Of a DNA stretch of 12,074 nucleotides, positions 8,275-12,074 are shown in pieces; position 1 is the stretch's first letter; each line of letters opens with the position of its first letter. This stretch comes from an uncultured Succinatimonas sp. (lineage in GTDB: Bacteria > Pseudomonadota > Gammaproteobacteria > Enterobacterales > Succinivibrionaceae), in assembly GCA_900548485.1 (NCBI GenBank), contig URKL01000028.1:1-12074 (forward strand), given 5' to 3'. Below the pieces are notes generated by a model. It was not told where the DNA came from, searched no databases, and saw only the letters and a list, made by a program, of their open reading frames with translations. Position numbers and translations under genes: made by a program.

Positions 8275-10236
8275 TTAAATTTTTGCTGTTGCAATTTCAA
8301 GCCAGCTGATTTCGGTATCAGTAAGTGTGGTAGCCGCATTTTTAATAACGTTTCTTACATTTTGATGATAGTCATTAAGCCAGTCAATTTCTTTATCTGA
8401 TAATAGTTCGATATTGATAATACGTTTATCAAAAGGTACTAGGGTTAAGGGTGAAAAGCATAACATATGCGAAAGTCCTGGTTGAGAGCAATTTTGCACT
8501 ACTAAGAGATTTTCAAGGCGTATACCATATGCGTTTTCTTTATAAAAACCAGGTTCATCAGAGATAACCATGCCAACTTGTAATGGTACGTCTGATCTAT
8601 GTAAGGAAATTTGCTGTGGTCCTTCATGTACAGAGAGTAAGTGTCCAACACCATGTCCTGTACCATGGGCATAATCAAGCCCATAATCCCATAAAGGACG
8701 TCTTGCTATAACATCTAATTGCTGTCCTGAAGTTCCTTTAGGGAAAATTAGAGTAGAAAGGGCAATATGACCTTTTAGCACCAAGGTAAACATATTTTTA
8801 ATTTCATCACTTAAACCAGGACCGACTAAAACAGTTCTGGTAATATCAGTCGTACCGTCAAAGTAATGGGCGCCACTATCTATGAGATATAAAGGATCTT
8901 CTCCTAATCTTCGAGGAGTAGAGACCTCTGCATGATTATAGTGACACATTGCAGCATTTGGTCCTAAAGCAGAAATTGTTGCAAATGATGGTTCAATATA
9001 ACCTTGTTCAACTTTACGGAATGATTCAGCTCTATCAGCTAAGATGGCTTCATCAGTATCCTCAACAGCTCGTTTAAAGGTTTCGGTATCAGAGATTTTT
9101 TCAACTTTGGTTAAATCATCAAGCCAGGCTAAAAAACGGCACATTGCAATACCATCTTTTATATGAGCCTTATATTCACCAGCTATTTCCAATTGATTTT
9201 TACAAGCTTTTGGCAGTTGGCAAAGACCTAAACCACAAGTAACTTTTGCACCACCAGCATAAAGAATATTTAATACATGGGCGTTGACACTATCAGGATC
9301 GACATATACAGCACAAGATGATGTGCATAAACGCTCTAAAACATCTTCAAAGCTTGACTCAGGGAAAATATCAATATGTCCAAAATGAGCTTCAAGATCG
9401 GCTGCCATTTCTTCATCTAAATGGCGATCATCAATATACCATTCTAAGGTGGAGTTAGAATAAGCTACCATTTTGCAGTTAACAACAGGTAAGTATTTGC
9501 GGTCATTACCACGAATATTTAAGAGCCAGCAAATACTTTCAGGATCGCAAATAACGGTAGCATCAAGGTCGCGATCGCGTAATTCTGTAGCTAAATTTTT
9601 GCGTTTTTGTGGTGAAGGACAACCGTTAAACTCATCTGGGAAGATCATTACTTTTGAGCATTCACTCTCAGGCCGATTTTCCCAAATTATATCTACAAGA
9701 TTTTGTCTTAAAGGTACAATCTCTAAATCAAGACTATCTAGATCTTTCTTTAAGTTTTGATAGGTTTTATAGCTGATACAGCGAAGATCAATACCAATAC
9801 GAGAGTGTTTTTCAAGTATCTCTCCCAGCCACATCTGAGGTTTTACTTGCGAGATATCTAAAGCATCAAAACAATCCTCATCAATTTGCTCATGTACTTG
9901 TACTAAATAGCGGCCATCAGTGAAAACACAAGCGGCCTTTTTGAGAGGATATTTGGCATTTGCAGTAACAATTTTTGCTTTATGTGCTGAAAAATCCTCA
10001 TTTACATGTGACGCTATGGCAATACATCCCGCACTTCCGGTAAAGCCACTTAGATAGCGCAGACGTTGGCAGTCATCTGTTAGTTCAAATGACAGGTATT
10101 CATCATCATGAAAAATCAAGGTTGCATCTAGATTTTGAGATAGCATTACCTTTTCTAAAGCTAATAGACGTTGGCGATAAAGAGGATTAATTTGTTCAGG
10201 CATATCGAAAAAGTTTAGAAACTCCCCCATATACAT
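8275..10236 (-). CDS. Long-form Xaa-Pro aminopeptidase (aminopeptidase P, M24B)
   Basis: Aminopeptidase P removes the N-terminal residue from peptides whose second residue is proline; it is a cytosolic two-metal enzyme. This 653-residue protein is the long APP1/XPNPEP1-like form, with two creatinase-like N-terminal domains, the pita-bread catalytic domain and a C-terminal M24_C region (SDKEIDWLNDYH, residues 613-624). E. coli PepP is shorter, about 441 residues, and lacks that extension. All metal ligands are visible: D453 and D464 (DSGAHYFDGTTDITRT), H528 (HGTGHGVG), E561 (DEPGFY) and E575 (GIRLEN). H524 and H537 match the substrate-site histidines. Similarity to the human enzyme is clear by recall. 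The start is uncertain: ATGs at 10236, 10230 and 10203 are in frame and none has a good ribosome-binding site; the family N-terminus would fit any of them. It is the first gene of the four-gene cluster, with a good promoter upstream. Confidence 0.94.
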   Translation of the reverse strand: MYMGEFLNFFDMPEQINPLYRQRLLALEKVMLSQNLDATLIFHDDEYLSFELTDDCQRLRYLSGFTGSAGCIAIASHVNEDFSAHKAKIVTANAKYPLKKAACVFTDGRYLVQVHEQIDEDCFDALDISQVKPQMWLGEILEKHSRIGIDLRCISYKTYQNLKKDLDSLDLEIVPLRQNLVDIIWENRPESECSKVMIFPDEFNGCPSPQKRKNLATELRDRDLDATVICDPESICWLLNIRGNDRKYLPVVNCKMVAYSNSTLEWYIDDRHLDEEMAADLEAHFGHIDIFPESSFEDVLERLCTSSCAVYVDPDSVNAHVLNILYAGGAKVTCGLGLCQLPKACKNQLEIAGEYKAHIKDGIAMCRFLAWLDDLTKVEKISDTETFKRAVEDTDEAILADRAESFRKVEQGYIEPSFATISALGPNAAMCHYNHAEVSTPRRLGEDPLYLIDSGAHYFDGTTDITRTVLVGPGLSDEIKNMFTLVLKGHIALSTLIFPKGTSGQQLDVIARRPLWDYGLDYAHGTGHGVGHLLSVHEGPQQISLHRSDVPLQVGMVISDEPGFYKENAYGIRLENLLVVQNCSQPGLSHMLCFSPLTLVPFDKRIINIELLSDKEIDWLNDYHQNVRNVIKNAATTLTDTEISWLEIATAKI

Positions 10237-10288
10237 ATAATAGATGAAGAAAAAAAGGAGTTAATCTTGGCAACAAGAGTGCATTAAC

Positions 10289-10317
10289 ATCTTAGCACAT
10301 AGCCCATTTTCTATCAA
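10289..10317 (-). promoter_or_regulatory. Probable sigma70 promoter of the aminopeptidase P-pssA-recG-asmA-like operon
   Basis: On the minus strand TTGATA (10312-10317) and TAAGAT (10289-10294) are separated by exactly 17 nt, and the -10 is preceded by TGC, an extended -10 element. Transcription would start near 10282 and give a leader of about 45 nt before the first ATG. It lies in the 115-bp divergent region 10237-10351. On the opposite strand AAGG (10341-10344) serves as the prlC ribosome-binding site, but no comparably good prlC promoter was found; TATAAA at 10329-10334 is too near the prlC start to give a normal leader. Confidence 0.6.
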
Positions 10318-10351
10318 AAACACCTATATATAAATATTTTAAGGTTTAAGC

Positions 10352-11014
10352 ATGTCTGATTCATTAGCCACAAATCCCTTATTAAATTTTTCTGGATTTC
10401 CAAAATTTTCACAGGTAAAACCTGAACATTTAAAGCCAGCCTTAGAGCATTGTATTGAAACTTGTCGGCAACTTATTATCGATCTTTGTAAGCAAACAGG
10501 ATCTAATCCTAGTTATTCTAAGCTCTTAGTGCCTATTGAAGAGGCTGATGATAAATTATCAAGGGTATGGTCAATTGCGAGTCATTTAAATAATGTTTGC
10601 AATACAGATCCTTTGCGTCAAGCTTATGATGAATGTTTACCCTTGATTGCAGAATATACTTCTTGGGTAGGACAATACCGACCTTTATATGAAGCTCTAT
10701 TGAATTTATCTAAGAGCGATGAATTTAATGCCCTGCCTTTTGCTAAGCGTTGTGCAGTAGGAAATTCTTTGCGAGATTTTCGTTTAAGTGGAGTTGATTT
10801 AGAACCACAAAAACAAAAACGTTACACAGAGATTTCCTCAAGACTCTCTCAATTACAAGCAAAGTTTGCTAATAATGTCTTAGATGCGACTCATGGTTTT
10901 GTTTTAGAAATTGAAAATTTTGATGATTTAAAAGGATTACCTACAGGTGCAATTAAGCTTGCAAAGAGCGAAGCTCAAGCTCGAGGTAAAGAGGGTCCGA
11001 GAAAACCGTTGTAA
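10352..11014 (+). CDS. prlC: Oligopeptidase A (M3 family), N-terminal third only, broken at junction
   Basis: PrlC/OpdA is a cytosolic zinc metallopeptidase of family M3 that degrades signal peptides and other short peptides. The frame gives 220 residues, of which about the first 215 align with the start of E. coli PrlC (680 residues): VKPEHLKPALEHC, SHLNNVCNTDPLRQAYDECL, SEYSTWVGQ-like AEYTSWVGQY, SLRDFRLSGVDL and NNVLDATHGF. Homology runs to KEG (position 10996), matching LEG of E. coli; the last five residues, PRKPL, are unrelated and the frame stops at 11012-11014. The HEXXH zinc site and whole catalytic domain are absent, so this piece cannot be active. The upstream part looks healthy (ATG with AAGG 7 nt before it, no internal stop), so the break is at the junction and is not gradual decay. 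It is divergent from the aminopeptidase P gene. Confidence 0.93.
   Translation: MSDSLATNPLLNFSGFPKFSQVKPEHLKPALEHCIETCRQLIIDLCKQTGSNPSYSKLLVPIEEADDKLSRVWSIASHLNNVCNTDPLRQAYDECLPLIAEYTSWVGQYRPLYEALLNLSKSDEFNALPFAKRCAVGNSLRDFRLSGVDLEPQKQKRYTEISSRLSQLQAKFANNVLDATHGFVLEIENFDDLKGLPTGAIKLAKSEAQARGKEGPRKPL
10990..11001. other. Compositional and homology junction (probable chimeric join)
   Basis: To the left the DNA is AT-rich and encodes PrlC up to about 10996. To the right it is clearly GC-richer, with many codons ending in C or G, and encodes the middle of an unrelated vWA protein in another frame (open from 10990, just after a TAA at 10987-10989). Both broken proteins are interrupted within conserved regions. 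No inverted repeat, target-site duplication, tRNA end or recombinase gene is visible here. The short GAGGGT may be shared by both parents. A mis-joined metagenomic contig is the simplest explanation. Confidence 0.85.
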
Positions 11015-12074
11015 TGCTTTCGGACGGCGAAATTGTAATGCAGGATGACGCAGCAACCGCGGTTTCCTCCGGTCAGTTTGAAAATGCGGTCACAGAGGCC
11101 AAGAACTCCGGAGTTGTGATCCATGTAATTGGCCTTGGGGCTGATATGGAAAATAAGGCAAACACGATTTTTTCCGCGTCGGCGGAGACCGGTGGCGCAA
11201 ATTACCACGCCCCCAAGGCTGAGGATATTCAACAGGCGGTGGACTCCATCCTTTTGGAGCAGCTGAACATCAAAAAAACAACGGCGGCAGTTGTGGATGC
11301 CGATGGCGGGACGGAAGAACTCGACATCACGATCCCAACCGCCAACGCAACCAACGCCAGGCTTTTATTTATCAGCGACAGCCCCATTCGGAATCTGAAC
11401 GCAGATTTCAGCGCGGGGAGTGTACGGCAGGTCTCCGGCACACATTATACGCTTCTGGAGCTGGACCACCCCAGCGCGGAAAAGGTGCATGTCAGCTTCC
11501 AGGGGGCGGCCGGCAGCCAGGTCAAGGTGGATGTGATCACAGAATACCATATCATCCTGACACCCGGTATCGTCTATGAGGATACCGAGCCGGCGGATGA
11601 AGACGCGGTATCATATGACCGGACAGCACAGATCTCCATAGCCTTCTATGACGCTGAGAATCCGGAGCGCCAAGTGCTTACCGACTCAGTTTTTGAAGGC
11701 CGCTCCCTGACCGGGACGGTGGATGGGCAGGCGTGGTCTGGGGCGATTCGTGCAGGCTCTGTGGCGCTTCCCCCTCAGGAGGAGGTTTCTTCGGATAAAA
11801 CCAAGGCGATATACATCTCATTCGATAACCTGGATACGAACATCATCGCGCAGCAGACCGTGTTGGTTCCTTTGGAAGGGGCTCTCCCTCTTCCTGAGCC
11901 GCCCGATTACCGGCCGGTCATCATCGGGGTTTCCCTTTTTGTACTGCTTTTGATTCTTGGGGCGGTCTACGCTGTGGTTTCGCATCGGAGGAAAAAGCCG
12001 CGGTCCATCCCAGATCCGCCCCCTCCGGCCGTTGATAGGGCTTTGCAAAGAGGTATTCTCCAGCAGATTCTTAT
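10999..12074 (+). CDS. vWA-domain, single-pass membrane protein, fragment open at both ends
   Basis: No stop occurs from the junction to the window end (about 358 codons). The fragment begins inside a von Willebrand factor A domain: TVVMLSDGE is the typical strand carrying a late MIDAS aspartate, and VVIHVIGLG is the next core strand. The DxSxS MIDAS motif and first half of the domain are missing, lost at the junction. After the vWA end (SILLEQL, near 11263) comes a beta-rich extracytoplasmic region of about 200 residues. A transmembrane helix follows (VIIGVSLFVLLLILGAVYAV, 11917-11976), then a stop-transfer SHRRKK and a proline-rich cytoplasmic start (PDPPPPAVDRA) running off the edge. This suggests an N-outside sensor, adhesion or secretion-associated protein of Firmicutes type. 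Function is unknown. A gene caller might start it at the ATG at 11014, but that is an internal methionine. Confidence 0.8.

Noticed and set aside
8502..9760. Two small open frames (8502-8684 minus, 9473-9760 plus) within the aminopeptidase P gene
   Set aside because: Both are shadows of the M24B frame, which carries all catalytic residues.
10267..10287. Tiny plus-strand frame TTG...TAA (six codons) after a good AAGGAG, upstream of prlC
   Set aside because: It is very short with a poor start codon, and it lies over the leader region of the opposite operon. A regulatory leader peptide cannot be supported from six codons.
10985..11005. Mobile-element or phage insertion as the cause of the junction
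   Set aside because: There is no terminal inverted repeat, direct repeat, tRNA gene, transposase or integrase nearby, and the right-hand side starts in the middle of a gene, not at an element end.
10975..12048. Several minus-strand and alternate-frame open frames in the GC-rich right end
   Set aside because: They lie antisense or out of frame to the long plus-strand vWA frame, which shows recognisable domain and membrane features. Long spurious frames are expected in GC-rich coding DNA.

Overview
The window holds two pieces of DNA that do not look as if they come from the same genome. Positions 1 to about 10,990 are AT-rich and carry ordinary gammaproteobacterial housekeeping genes: typA, yihY, an AsmA-like gene, recG, the PLD-type pssA and prlC. 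From about 10,996 to the end the sequence is clearly GC-richer, uses different codons, and encodes the inside of a von Willebrand factor A (vWA) membrane protein. That style is more typical of gut Firmicutes/Clostridia. The low GC, the gammaproteobacterial proteins and the probable gut-type partner suggest an AT-rich gut gammaproteobacterium such as a member of the Succinivibrionaceae; this taxonomic guess is inference.

Layout: (1) typA/bipA on the minus strand, running off the left edge without its C-terminus. (2) A 209-bp divergent intergenic region. (3) yihY on the plus strand. (4) A four-gene minus-strand cluster read from right to left: a long-form Xaa-Pro aminopeptidase (M24B), pssA (phosphatidylserine synthase), recG and an AsmA-like membrane protein. 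The gaps are 17, 10 and 0 nt, and a good promoter lies upstream of the first gene. The last gene overlaps the end of yihY tail to tail by 23 bp, and a strong hairpin lies just beyond the yihY stop. (5) A 115-bp divergent intergenic region. (6) The first ~215 codons of prlC (oligopeptidase A) on the plus strand, cut off before the catalytic zinc domain. (7) The compositional junction at about 10,990-11,001. (8) An open-ended vWA/transmembrane protein fragment on the plus strand.

The cluster mixes peptide turnover (M24B peptidase; prlC is divergent from it), phospholipid synthesis (pssA), fork repair (recG) and an AsmA-like envelope protein of a family now linked to phospholipid transport or outer-membrane homeostasis. 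pssA and the AsmA-like gene make a plausible functional pair; recG is probably only a co-transcribed housekeeping passenger.

No tRNA, rRNA, CRISPR array, insertion sequence, phage gene or convincing new defence system was seen. The most notable feature is the junction, which is most simply explained as a chimeric metagenomic contig, although a real recombination event cannot be excluded from the sequence alone.
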